Source of the DNA: Earliella scabrosa
Lineage: Eukaryota > Basidiomycota > Agaricomycetes > Polyporales > Polyporaceae
Length of the DNA: 64,000 nucleotides
Direction of reading: 5' to 3'
Assembly: GCA_022605405.1 (NCBI GenBank)
Contig: JABYQQ010000007.1
Coordinates: 2,356,001-2,420,000 of the forward strand
Shown here: in pieces, positions 1 to 11,046 of the stretch
Layout of the letters: every line of letters starts with the position of its first letter
Position numbering within the stretch: the stretch's first letter is position 1
The notes under the pieces: generated by a model
What the model saw: the letters and a program-made list of their open reading frames with translations, nothing else
The model's database searches: none
What the model was told of the DNA's origin: nothing
Translations under genes and position numbers: made by a program

Positions 1-451
1 GGAAGGGAAGCCGCAAGCTGGGTACTTCGAGGGCGACGCAAGTGCGCAATGCGACGAAGTGAGTTAGGGGAGCAAGGCTCGCCGTGCAGACGGAGAATTA
101 TACCACGGACAGAGGCTGTTTACCTGAGTGTGCATGTTCGTCGTGGCTTGTAGCGCATTGATTGAGCACCCAAGTTTACACCTGGAATCATGAGCATGCA
201 TGATCAACGAGGACATAGGCTCTGCTAGATGGAGGGTAGAGAGCGTGTAGCCGCCCATAATACGGGAGCACGCATCGCACGTGAGCCACGACACGCCGCG
301 TACGCACCTCTTCCGACTCCTCAGAAGCCTGTCCGTGCTGAACGCACACGACCACAGTACCCCTGCCTGGTCGATTGTGCACCGCATACCGAATCGTGTA
401 GATCAAAATGAGTAATCCGTACAGGCAATTGGACACATACTGATACACAGC
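1..451. other. Intergenic left edge, no gene recognised
   Basis: The left edge holds only short open frames on both strands without recognisable domains, signal peptides or convincing splice structure. It is the 3' flank of the minus-strand SLD2 gene, so terminator or polyadenylation signals for that gene are expected here, but none is distinctive enough to call. Confidence 0.5.
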
Positions 452-2204
452 TTACAACTCCCCGACCTCCCAGGGGACTGGCTCACCCTCCCACTCCTCC
501 TCTGTCCCCTCAGCGTGCTCGGGGTCCTCCCCGACGTCCCATATCTCGCCCCCTTTGCTCGGGTCATAGTGTGTCTCCCGGCTGCCGTAGAGGAGCTCGC
601 GAACCACCCTCTCCTCCTCGGTCTCCCTCTTGTCGGCCCCGGGGGATATGGCCAGGATCCGCTGGAGTTCGTCAGGAAGATTGACGTCGAATCTCCCTGG
701 GTCAGCGGAGATGGCAGGATCATCTGACTCTGTCCGTGAGCGCCAATGCGCCTCCCAGTCGGAATCAGGATCGACTTCACGGTCGGCGTGGGGAAGGTGC
801 GCGAGAGGATCTATCTCCCTGACCTGGAGCTCGTCTTCCAGGCTGTCCTCTCCACCGGACCCTGCATCCTGGAGAAGTTTCGCTTTCTTCCGACCAACTG
901 GAACGGCCTTCGCTTTGCCTTTCAATGATGTGGAGGAATCTGGAGGTGGCGGCGAAGGTGGGAGGAGGGGTATGTGCGGGTATCCAGTAGCGGCTGTACT
1001 TGGAGTGTCGTGATCGTCGACGTCGTCAGGCGAAGAGCGCTTGTTCGGCGCGCGAGGTGCAATAAACCCTGGCCGACGAGAGTTCACGAGGGCTGCTTTC
1101 GCTTGGGAAGCCTTCGTAGGACCAACTTCTGACCACAAGTTGTCTTTCAGTGGCACGAGCGCCCTTGGAAGTGTGGGTTTGCCGTTTACTGTTCGGGTCC
1201 TAGACTGAGATTGCTTGACCGGCATTGCGGCAGATGCTTCGAGACTTTTCAGCTTCGGCCCAACGCTCCAATCGTCATCCTCGTCTGAGGAAGGGGTGAG
1301 CGCACGAGACCTCTCCCTCTTCATTCCGAGTACTGCGGAAGCTGGCGAGGCAGCCTTCGTTCGAGAAGATGAAGCACTAGCAGGACGTTTCTCGCCATTA
1401 GAGAGGGAATCGTTGAAGAGGACTTTGAAGTTCCTGCCGGCCGTGTGAGGCTTGATGGGAGTGGCAGCTATGATCGTGTCATTCGGGTCGGCAGTAATCT
1501 CATCTCCGTCCGACAGGTCCGGACTATGAAGGCGAGCAGCGCGGCCAGTAAAGGAGAGCGCAGCCTGGGAGGTCACGCGTTGACGCTTCTCCTTGACTGG
1601 AGAGGGAGAAACGGGTTCTCCGCGGAGACGTTTACGTGCCCTAGTTACGGCGGCATCGGCTGTGGGAGCAGTCGGGGTACGGGCTACCAAAACGATGGGC
1701 TCGATGGGTGGAAATGGGTCCGGAGAGGGCGATCGGCGGGAGGGGTGTGGTTTTGTCTTTGGCTTCGAAGGAGTCGCGAAGGGATTTGGACGCGATTGAT
1801 TAGATGCACGTTGCGCTGATGGCGCAGGATCCGTGTACTTCTTCCTGTTCTTGACAGGAGAGAACGGATTGGAAGTCAAGGAGGGAGGATCGACCTTGAC
1901 GGCTCGAGCCTTGGGGAGGATGGATGAGGAAGGTGGTTGACGTGGCGGCGGAGGCGGGGGCGTGGTTGGGCGCGTCTCTGACCTGGATGCAGAGCCGGAG
2001 GAGGGAGCCTTGGACAGAGACTTGTAGAGTTTGTACTTTGCGGCTGCAGTCAGGATGAACGCGGGGGGACGCGTCGCGCAGTGAGCGGGACGCACCTATG
2101 GCTGGCTGGCCCTTGATCTCCTGGACCGACGGGTCTCTGCCATGGGTGGCCCTAAAGTCGCGTTCCCAGGTCTTGATTTCTGCGCGGAGGATAGCGAGGT
2201 CCAT
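452..2204 (-). CDS. SLD2: DNA replication regulator SLD2
   Basis: Predicted 566-residue protein in two exons (2096-2204 and 452-2043) with a 52-nt intron, 2044-2095. The N-terminus is the diagnostic part: after the ATG at 2204 come an aspartate-leucine start, the motif RAEIKTWERDF and, across the splice junction, QPAIAAKYKLYK, as in the Sld2/DRC1 family. In yeast Sld2 is phosphorylated by S-phase CDK, binds Dpb11 and loads GINS and polymerase epsilon at origins. The rest is low-complexity, proline- and serine-rich sequence with many S/T-P sites, consistent with CDK control, and an acidic tryptophan-containing tail. An upstream in-frame ATG at 2246 adds 14 residues; 2204 is preferred because the conserved block starts there. 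It shares a roughly 220-bp divergent promoter with the next gene. Confidence 0.85.
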
Positions 2205-2428
2205 GGTCAGGCCGGGGAGAAGGAGGAGACGCGTGAGGAGAGACACGGTGCGGGCGCCTGTGAGCGCGTTGTATGGGAGGCACGTGGCACGTGCCTGAAA
2301 GGGGAAGGCCGGGGAGGGAGGCGCGAGGATGGAGCTGGGAGAACGTTTTCGACGGGACTCTTAGAGGCTTCGAGTGGTCGCTGCGAGTGGCTGCCTCTCT
2401 CGTCATAGTCCCCGCTCCTCTGCGGCCG

Positions 2429-4980
2429 ATGATTGTCATGAACCCATATATCTATGGCCAGGACGACCCCGCCCGCAACCGTGCCTCTCTCCCGCCCCAC
2501 CTCCAGCAGCCCTTCCCCGGGCCTCTCCACGCCGCCTACCCCTACCCCGTCCAGTCCGCCATGCCCTCCTTCGGCCTATCTTATCCCCTCCCCGCGCCCT
2601 ACCCCGCCCAGCTCAACCCGTTCATGTCCCAGCAGTATCCACCCGCACAGCGGCCCGTCCCTCCCTCCCTCCTCAATGACCCCGCCTTTTCTCCGGATCC
2701 GCGCTCCAACCCCCACTTCTTCAGCATGAACGACCGCGAGGAGATCTACCCGGCAAGCGTTTCAGATAGCCTTTCAGACTACGCACCCACCGTTCCAGAC
2801 GACGAGTCAGACGTCGACCACTCTCATCTTCCTCCTCGCATGCGCATCTTGAACTCCCCAGACGCTCCCCCTCCCCCTCCCCCACGCCACCATGCTCGCT
2901 CTCAGTCTGTTCCATACGTCCCCCCGGCTCCAGCTCAGCAAAATCTTGCACGATCAAGCTCTGCCAGGGTCATTCCCGTTGCTCCACCCATAGCTCACTC
3001 GTCTACCTCAGGCTCTCATCTTCGGAGACCTTCCCCCGAGCAAATCCGTCCGGTCGTACCAGCTCCCTTGCCAGTCTACACATCTGCATCTGTCGCTGCC
3101 CAATCGATCTGGCAACCGCCCCCTCCCTACTCTGATTCCGAAACAGATACGTCTTCCTCATCTAATCCGCAGACCCCATCCAGCACCCCGCCCTCCTCTT
3201 CGACACATCTACCCAAGGATGCGAAGAAGACTCCTCCTCCAACTACGGAAAAACGGGCTTCGACGCAGCCTTTCCCCGTTGCCACCTCCTCCAGTGCGCA
3301 CATTCCGTCGCAACCCAGGAATACATCGTCCGCAGCAGTCAAGACCTCTATTGTCCAATCTACCGCCACTCGCCCCCCAATCGCATCTCGGAATGATTCA
3401 GCACCAGAACTACACTCACCGCCTCCTCCAGTTGATGTGCCGCCTCGTCCATCGACTGTTCCCATCCCAGCTCCTCCCGCGTCTGCAACTGCCCCGCCAG
3501 CACGGCGCAGGAGGAACAGCAAGAATCCCAGCATTGCCGCCCCTCCACGCGACCTAGACAAGATTGATGAACTCGACGAGTCTGACCCGCTGGGTTTTGC
3601 CTGGCACCACGATGGGCCCTACGAGGCAATTGTCAAAGCTGCGTCTACCCTCAACCCAGACCCTTCGGGCGGTACGGACCAGAAGCGCACGCAGGTTCGT
3701 GGCAACTATTCACACAGTTCCATAAGAGGTTAACTTGTTGTCCGTCTCTCACTCTGCAGCGTCCGAAACGCAAGCCTGTTCAACGATACGATGAGGTCTC
3801 TGTCGGCGTGGCCCCGGGGCAGATATTCCCCTCCTTCTCTCAGTATCAGCCGCAGACTGCTGCTAACGGCGTGCACCAGCAATTGGACCCGACTGTGCTT
3901 CCCCCCATGCCGCCTGCCGAGAATTTCCCGGTGACATCCCCTCCCATGAGTCCACTCATGCTTCCGGTACAGCGGCGCGTGCCGCCGATGGGCCCTGCTC
4001 CACCCACGCCCGACCAGTATAGTAACATGCACATGAGTGGCATGAAACCCACCCCCGCCGTGCGCAACGCTCCTCTTCCAGACCCTCAAGGACCCGGGAT
4101 GCCCCAGCAGCAACAACCCTCTCGACGAGCGTCGCCACCGCGAGCTTCCCCGGCGCAGGATGCTCCCCGGCCCTCGCCCCCGCTGGTGAACCCCCACTCG
4201 CCTGTTGAATCTGTTCCCCCCAGTGCGCGACCAAGCCGACGCGACTCTCCCCCGCAAGCTTCGCGACCTGTCTCTACCGCGCAGCCTCGTGCAGATCTGC
4301 CTTCGAGCAACGCCGTCCCCAGACCAGACATAGCACTCCCGCCCTCGCGGCCGGATAAGACCCCGTCTCTCCTCCCTCGTCATCTCCCGAAGAAGCTCGT
4401 GATGCCCGCGCCTCTGCAACAGAGCGTGCAGCAGAATCAGCATCAGCGGGTGCCACCAGGTCAGGCGCACGTCGAGATCCTCGCCCAGCGGCATGGGCCA
4501 CCTCCCCCTCCAAAGCCGACCGCTCCATTGACCGCACCGGCTACGTCATCGAACTCTCTGCAGGCACAGCAGCAGCAGCACGTCCGCGCTCAAGACATCC
4601 CCATGAACCAGGGCCCGAAGGTCCTCCGAAAGCGTCACACCGTCGGCGGGCCTCCCGCACCGGGCGAGATACCGGCATCGAACGCGACTGCGGCGATGTT
4701 CGCCGCGCGGGTCCGGTTCGCCGAGCCGCCGAAGGAGGAGACGAAGGAGGAGCGGAAGCGGCGGGAGAAAGAGGCGGCGAAGCGCGAGAAAGAGGAGGCT
4801 AAGCGTTTGAAGGAGGAGGCGAAACGCGAGAAGGAGCGGGCAAAGGCGATCCCGCGCGACGTGCCGCAACAGGACATGTTCAGTCCGGACTACATCAAGG
4901 AGGCGGAGCTGGCGCGGGAGCACGAGCTGAGGATGGCAGGCTCGAAGACTGCCGGGCGGAAGTTGAGCAAACGGAGGTAA
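2429..4980 (+). CDS. Proline-rich protein with Pal1-like HHDGPYEA motif
   Basis: Two exons (2429-3694, 3760-4980) joined across a 65-nt intron give about 828 residues. Almost the whole chain is proline, serine and alanine rich and probably disordered. Two parts stand out. Near residues 385-410, just before the intron, is DPLGFAWHHDGPYEAI, which resembles the conserved core of Pal1-type cell-morphology proteins. Near the C-terminus (about residues 735-785) is a charged lysine/glutamate-rich helix likely to form a coiled coil, followed by a basic end. A role at the cell cortex or in morphogenesis is inference from the motif only. An alternative start nine bases downstream (2438) is in the same frame. 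It could equally be an uncharacterised basidiomycete scaffold protein. Confidence 0.7.
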
Positions 4981-6347
4981 GGCGGCCTGGCTGCGGTCGT
5001 CGTCGTTGAAGGAGCTGTTGGACCGCCGCTGTCGCGTCAGGCCGGCGGTGAGTCGATTCATGTTTCACTCGGGCTGCTCGCTGGCAGTGTCCTGCTAGCC
5101 TGTCACAACTTGGGCCCCTTATTTCTTGCTACGTTATCTGGATTCGATTGTTTTCCATTCTCTGTAAGCGTTACTTCTCGTCTTATAGCTAAAACCCAAA
5201 CGGACCCGTCGCTGCTTGTATCTCATATCGCATATGCTGTAGTCTCGTCGTATCGCATCGCACCGCATCGCATACCTTAACCCCCATAGCCTTCCCGGAC
5301 CCCTCTTTTCCACACTGCTTCCTCACCTCATCCACGCTAATCGGAGACCACGCATTTCTCATTCCCGTCCCACTCCCGTTCCGCACAACCCTCTGCCATC
5401 CACTGACCTCGTTGCATTTGTTCCCCGCATTCACGACCTGTATGTACAATCACGACCACCACGCGATGCCGACACGTTTTAGAGAGCGTCTTTCCGCTTT
5501 GCAGCTAGGATTGAGGCTCCCTTCTTACGGCGCATGCATCAGAAGAGTTCCGGTACTCTGCAGTTGCTGCGCTAGCGGTTCATTGATGGTTGGTGGGTAC
5601 TACACCCACTCTTGCGCGTTGCAAAAGAGGACGCGCATGTGTCGTTACTCAGCAGGCCGGAGTCGTGGCTGACGTATGTTCTGACAGTGCGGTCCTTTCG
5701 TCCTCGTCACCTCCATTCTTACTTCTCTATTGTGTTTGTTGGAGTGTAGCGACGTCGATGACCGACGCAGGCAGGCCCGGCCCCCGCCCTGCATCGCGGA
5801 TCTGATCCCTGTCCTCCTCGTTCCTCACCTGGTAGAACTGAAACGTCTATCATGTACACGCCTCCCTGGGGCAAAGTGCAGAGTATCGCAGGTTCCCATG
5901 GCGCCGCCTCACCCCTCGTCAGAAGAATGCCTCCGGGGACCGGTATCACGTTTGCAGGGTTCGACATTGTATCGGACGACAGATACTGGCGCGCCTAGGA
6001 GCAGGAGCTCAGTCAACAAGTTTCCAACTTCTCAAGCCGCAACTCTGCATCCCGGTGCTGGGCCGGCACATCTCGGAGACGATCGCGCTCGGACGAATCC
6101 TTGCAAGAACGATGGATCAGTCGTAGGGCGTTGCAGGGTACGTTCCTAGAAAGCGGGTGCACTACGACGCGTACGTGCCATGTCCCGAGGAAAGTGGACA
6201 TCCTGTTTCTCGTGCATTGCACTTGCGAATCATGTCAATGTAGAACGACACACCCTCACTCCCAAATCCCTCGAGAACACCATGCCTGTCAATGTCATTG
6301 ACACGGTGTGCTATCGGAGCGGATGCTGCACCCCCTAGCCTTGCGCA
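4981..6347. other. Intergenic region before the ribonuclease cluster
   Basis: About 1.4 kb without a supported gene. It includes a short degenerate run of CGCAT-type units around 5226-5273 and a 48-codon plus-strand open frame at 5852-5998 with no family resemblance. It separates the housekeeping pair to the left from the ribonuclease island and contains the upstream region of the first ribonuclease-like gene. Confidence 0.5.
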
Positions 6348-6354
6348 TATATAA
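6348..6354 (+). promoter_or_regulatory. TATA box of first RNase T1-like gene
   Basis: TATATAA lies 61 bp upstream of the ATG at 6415. The third member of the cluster has a TATA box at nearly the same distance, which supports both as core promoter elements. Confidence 0.6.
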
Positions 6355-6414
6355 GCGAGCAGGGCATACCAGCCACTCGTAGCCAACGCTCCAACATCCC
6401 ACATCTAGGACGCC

Positions 6415-7071
6415 ATGAAACTCACAGTCGCAATCCTCGGCCTCGCAGCGTCTCTCGTAGGCCAAAGCTCTGCCACCACGGTTCCTGTGCAGAAAAGACT
6501 TGCCCGTCAGCCGGGATGTATCTGCCAGAGTGGTACGTAGCGATTGCCGTGTGTCGGTCTCCATGCGGTCGTAGAGGGCTGACGATTCGACAGAGGATAC
6601 TTTCTATAGTTACTCCGACCTGCAGAATGCCATCATAGAGGGCGAGTCCAATGCTGTTGGGGGCGTACGGTAAGGGGGCTCTCTGTCGCTCTGTAAGGCG
6701 GAGCTGCACTCACCCGTCTGGTCCAAGCGGGTATCCCCAAGAGTTCTCCAACACGGTTCGTCGCAGGATTTCATGGGCCAAAGCATTCCACTAACTCAGG
6801 GTACGGAGCAGGGACCGGATTTCCCGGGTTGTAAGAACTCCGACGTTCTGTATGCATACCCGCTCCTGCATGGCCAGCACCCCTACACGGGCAATGGCGA
6901 TGTCGGGGACGATCGCGTCGTCTACGACGACAGAGGAAGGTTCTGCGGTGAGTAGACGTCTCAATGTAATTCTTCGTGGATACCTAATTTACGTACCTTG
7001 TAGGCTGCATCACCGAGACCAAGCAGATCCCTGCGGGATCTTTCCGGTGCAGCACGTTCACGATGGATTAG
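6415..7071 (+). pseudogene. RNase T1-like gene, decayed and lacking catalytic residues
   Basis: Same layout as the two paralogues downstream: a signal peptide exon starting MKLTVAILGL, then exons at 6594-6669, about 6728-6755, 6767-6947 and 7004-7071, with introns 6533-6593, 6670-6727 and 6948-7003. In place of the third intron only 11 bases remain (6756-6766, GT at the start and AG at the end). Read through, they shift the frame into a stop at 6792; skipped, the reading frame continues for a total of about 156 codons. In that reading the RNase T1 catalytic positions are changed: the first His is Gln (GYPQEF), the Glu is Ala (LYAYP) and the last His is Glu (CITET). Only the Arg of DDRVVYD is kept. 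A pseudogene is the simplest reading; a non-enzymatic secreted protein is the alternative if the 11 bases are bypassed or are an assembly error. Confidence 0.6.
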
Positions 7072-7760
7072 ACCAAGTACCTAATGCTTTGAAGCCGTCG
7101 CCTTTTCGTTGTATTATCTGCAATTGGGTGCTTCTGTGCATTTAGTACATTAGGCTGAATATGATACATGGAAGCACTGTGTCCGCGTACGTCGAACGAT
7201 TGCTGACACGATCTCGGCCGCCCTCTGGTATCACATTCTCGACAGTCGACTAGTTCAATGACTGCAAGAGCGTGCGGTACTCCACGTTGATGCCACTACA
7301 TCCGCCCGACAACAGCCATCACCATGATGGGAGGTGGTCGTGCTGTTCATGTTGCTGGCTTGAAAGGGCGTCAAGACGACATAAAGCTTGCAATACTGCC
7401 GAAGGATTATGAATGAAGAGGACCTTCGAGCAATAGGCATACCGTTGGCCATACCTCTGCAAACTGAATCTACGTAAGACGTCAAATGCGTCAGCCGCGC
7501 TCACCAGCATTCAGTCCGGACATATGTCCGGTTGCCAGACCGTAATCACAATGGCCCAGAAGTGCTGTGTTCGGTTGTACTCATGGAACCTCAAAAGCGT
7601 GGCACATTTCTGAGGTATGAGGCGAGGTTTGCAGGGAGATTGAGCGCGGCATCTATACCCAGTAGAAGCAGTAACTTGCGTCTCTGGAGGCGCCTTGATC
7701 CGCATAAAGGGCCGAAAGGCAAAGGCTGAAGATGCCCTCGTAGCACCCCTCGTAATCCGC
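7072..7760. other. Intergenic spacer between RNase-like genes 1 and 2
   Basis: About 690 bp with no supported gene. No ribonuclease-like motif was found in it, so no fourth copy is evident. The 3' half must contain the promoter of the second copy; only a weak TATA-like string (CTATACCC, near 7653-7660) is visible. Confidence 0.45.
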
Positions 7761-8169
7761 ATGAAGCTCCCTGTTGCAAGCGTTATCGTGTCATTGGTTC
7801 TTGGGATCGCTACGCTAGCCGACCTCGGGACAGCCAAATGTGTCTGTGGGACAGGTCAGTGTACCATCCGTGCAATCGCAATAAGTGGTACTCATTTTCG
7901 CCATCCAGGAAACCAACTCACGAATTACACCGACACCGACGTCAGCGTTAGCATAACAACGGCAATGTTAGGTAGTCATGGGTAGGTTCGGGTGAAGTGC
8001 ATGATGAAAGTTGCTGAGACGAGTCGCACAGGAGTTATCCTCACGTGTTCCGCAACGGAGAGGCCCGTACCCGATTTGCGCTCTCGCGCACCTGAGTCGC
8101 TAACATCATGTCTATAGAGAATCAACTTCCCCGGCTGCACTGGAGTCACTTTGAATGAATATCCCATCA

Positions 8170-8275
8170 CACGACGGGCATTGGCGTCTGTTAGGGTTTG
8201 TAACAGCCTTGTAACTAGGCGTGAGAATGGACTCCTGTCACCAGCCTAGTCACAAGGCTGGTTCAGGTCCTGAAC
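8170..8275 (+). repeat. Left terminal inverted repeat of the MITE
   Basis: 106-bp arm, about 95 percent identical to the complement of 8356-8461, with five mismatches by eye. The high similarity of the arms suggests a fairly recent insertion or recent family activity. Confidence 0.88.
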
Positions 8276-8355
8276 TTGGCTGACGTAAGACTAGTCCTCC
8301 GTAGTAGTGGCCATTACAAACTCTACTTACTGAGGATAAGTATTACATAATGCCT

Positions 8356-8461
8356 GTTCGGGACCTGAACCAGCCTTGTAACTAGGCTTGTGACAGGAAT
8401 CCATTCTCACGCCTAGTTACAAGGCTGTTACAAACCCGAACAGACGCCAATGCCCGTCGTG
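8356..8461 (-). repeat. Right terminal inverted repeat of the MITE
   Basis: Inverted partner of the left arm. Together they could form a hairpin stem of about 100 bp if transcribed through from the host gene. Confidence 0.88.
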
Positions 8462-8673
8462 TCAAGAAGGGGGCGCCATACCTTGGCGGCCCTCCCGGTG
8501 CTGACCGGGTCATCTACAACAGGGAACGAGGCTTCTGTGGTAAGTTTAGTTGGGTTACATAAGATGCCATGATTCAAGTTGACTGCGAGGGTGCAGGATG
8601 CATTACTCACAAGGGAGCGTCGGGGAACCTATTCGTCCCATGCAACTGGACTTCATCGGTCGAGGGGCTTTAG

Positions 8674-9233
8674 CAGTGAAGAGTATTCGGCTACGTTACG
8701 GCGTGGATTGAAACTGGTATCCCAATAACCTACAATCCATGTCAGGGTGATTATGTCAGCTGAACGGCATCACTGACTTGCGTCAGACCCACCGCAAGAG
8801 CCCGATGGTATCCCCGCATATGCCGCACTAGAAGCCAGTCTAGTGCTTGTTTCATGCGACAGGTGTCTTCGAGATTAGGATTATCGTGCGATCTCTGGCG
8901 GTTCGCTTGCCGGAAAATTACGCTTGAGGCGCATCGTCCGCATGGATGCTTGGAGCAGCGGGAGGCTGCGAACCAATACGGGTTGGCAAGCTTCAAATAG
9001 CTTGCGAACGTTCTTGCTAGGTGTGATTCAAGTCCTCAACTTGCCTAACTTGTGAGCAACGGTCCGTGGTAGCGTCTATGGCAAGAAGTCATCCTTGTCA
9101 CCGAAGCAAGCAAGAAGGGAACGCTCATCATCTGCTGACTGCCGTCATGCTTTGTACCATGTGGTCGGGGTGAGGGACACGCACATGCGTTCAGCCTATC
9201 TCTCCCTTCGCAACGCAACGGGCAAGGAGGGAC
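8674..9233. other. Intergenic spacer between RNase-like genes 2 and 3
   Basis: About 560 bp without a supported gene or recognisable repeat. Its right end is the promoter of the intact third ribonuclease gene. Confidence 0.45.
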
Positions 9234-9240
9234 TATAAAT
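9234..9240 (+). promoter_or_regulatory. TATA box of third RNase T1-like gene
   Basis: TATAAAT 52 bp upstream of the ATG at 9292, similar in placement to the TATA box of the first copy. Confidence 0.6.
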
Positions 9241-9291
9241 CCCGCGGATCGGATGGCCGGTGAGCTCGAAGCTTCTGTGCTCAGCGTCAGG

Positions 9292-9876
<585 letters not shown>

Positions 9877-10163
9877 GCCAGGGGTGATAAGTAACGAGTC
9901 CGGCCCATGTATTCTTATGGAGACGTAGGAGGTATATCATGATGGCTGACTGTCGGATGAGGACAAGCCGGAAGTCCACTAACAGGAGAGGGCAAGAGTA
10001 GACGACGTACAGATGACAGGTCAGAACAAACTTGTAACTTCGTCGACGTTGAGCCACCCTCGCAGTGACAAATCGAAACTTGCACCGTACAAGAGAACTG
10101 CACGAAGCATGGCTGCCATGAGTGCATGTCATAGCGGAGGATACATGGATACAGTATGATACA

Positions 10164-11046
10164 TCAGTACTGGAGACGGAACATAAACTGGAAACTGTAC
10201 TGCTTGGTGTCAGGGTCCCAATGCGACCAATTCCAGTAGCCGGCATCGTCAGACTCGTCCTCAATTTCGCGAGCAGGAATCCTGAATGCAATGGTCTCAT
10301 ACGGCTCAGCAGCGACCTATGGTTGCAAAGCATCAGCGGCGGCGATCATAGAGCACAAGCGAATATATGACTCACGATGAGGTACTGGTAAGCTTTGTTT
10401 GGAGGCTCCCTCTTCTGCTCCCATGCACTCATGAACCGCCGGCGAGGGATGACACCTGGCTTGATTTGAGGAAGATGCACCTGAACCATCATACCCTCCT
10501 TGCCGGTGTCGCGATCCCTGACCTTTGTGACACGGTATCCAGGACGTCCGATTTTGAGGAAAACCTTCTTGTGAACGTTCTGCTGTGTCGGTGCTATCAT
10601 GAGCTGGGTCTCTTTCAAGTCACGGGCAGCTCTCCGTGCGAGGTTCGTCTGATGCTTCTTCCCCTGCGTGTGCGCGAGGTACGAGCCCTCGTTGGTGTGG
10701 AGAGTAAGACAGAGACGACATTCGAGGGAGCCAAGATGGTTGCGGAGGATGTATGGGTCCTGTAGTGGCGTCAAGGGACTGTTATCTGCTCGAGGCCAGT
10801 GGCACACACCTTCGCAAGGTCAATCGTCTCTAGCGCAAGCTTCCTCAGACGTTCCCTTCTGTCCACATTCGTCTCCGACGCGCCCGCAACACCACCACCA
10901 CCGAATTTGGAGCCGACACGGTTCTACAGGACGATGTTTCATTGAGCAGAGGAGTCGGAGCATGGGGCAAGTGCACGAACCTGGTAATCTAGAAGATTGA
11001 GTAAGTACATGCAACAGAACAGGAGCGGCAGCTAGTACGCACCCAT
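10164..11046 (-). CDS. PRP11: Splicing factor 3A subunit 2 (PRP11/SF3A66)
   Basis: Five exons (11043-11046, 10981-10988, 10810-10923, 10376-10759, 10164-10316) give 220 residues. The first two exons are microexons of 4 and 8 nt that together encode MDYQ, which joins to NRVGSKFGGGGVAG as in SF3A2 proteins. A U1-type zinc finger (CRLC...HTQGKKHQ, about residues 55-80) follows, then the conserved block KIGRPGYRV and the C-terminal AAEPYETIAFRIP segment. SF3A2 is part of the U2 snRNP SF3a complex and helps anchor U2 at the branch site. It lacks the long proline-rich repeats of the animal protein and is close in size to yeast Prp11. It shares a 308-bp divergent promoter with RRP5. Confidence 0.93.

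Larger units (their letters stand above)
8170..8461. mobile_element. 292-bp MITE-like element with 106-bp inverted repeats
   Basis: Non-coding element whose two ends are inverted copies of each other: arms 8170-8275 and 8356-8461 agree at about 101 of 106 positions, around an 80-bp AT-richer centre. The ends read CACGACGGGC and its complement. It is flanked by a direct TCA at 8167-8169 and 8462-8464, a three-base target duplication. Removal of the element plus one TCA restores the ribonuclease frame exactly, which fixes the boundaries. The arms contain nested near-palindromes of the form AGCCTTGTAACTAGGC. No transposase is present, so it is non-autonomous. A three-base duplication and CAC ends fit CACTA-like elements better than Tc1/mariner (TA), but the superfamily is uncertain. 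Confidence 0.9.
7761..8673 (+). pseudogene. RNase T1-like gene split by a MITE insertion
   Basis: Second copy of the cluster. Exons: 7761-7854 (signal peptide, MKLPVASVIVSLVLG), 7909-7981, 8032-8062, 8118-8169 plus 8465-8539 (one exon cut in two by the element at 8170-8461), and 8597-8673. If the element and one copy of its three-base duplication are ignored, the phases 1,2,0,1 match the intact third copy and the product would be about 133 residues. All four RNase T1-type catalytic positions are visible: His in SYPHVF, Glu in LNEYP, Arg in GADRVIY, His in CITHKG. The gene was therefore probably coding for an active guanyl-type ribonuclease until the insertion. The third intron (8063-8117) needs a GC donor, which may be a second lesion. 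Confidence 0.75.

Noticed and set aside
3730..4494. 254-codon minus-strand open frame
   Set aside because: Exactly antisense to the proline-rich exon of the Pal1-like gene; arginine/glycine-rich composition is the complement of proline/serine codons, and no domain is present.
5226..5273. CGCAT-type microrepeat
   Set aside because: Few, degenerate units; no array structure and no sign of function.
5852..5998. 48-codon plus-strand open frame upstream of the ribonuclease cluster
   Set aside because: No signal peptide or similarity to the ribonucleases; this length is expected by chance.
8169..8462. Alternative MITE borders one base further out
   Set aside because: The palindrome extends by one A-T pair, but then no target duplication exists and the reading frame of the host gene is not explained; the TCA duplication solves both.
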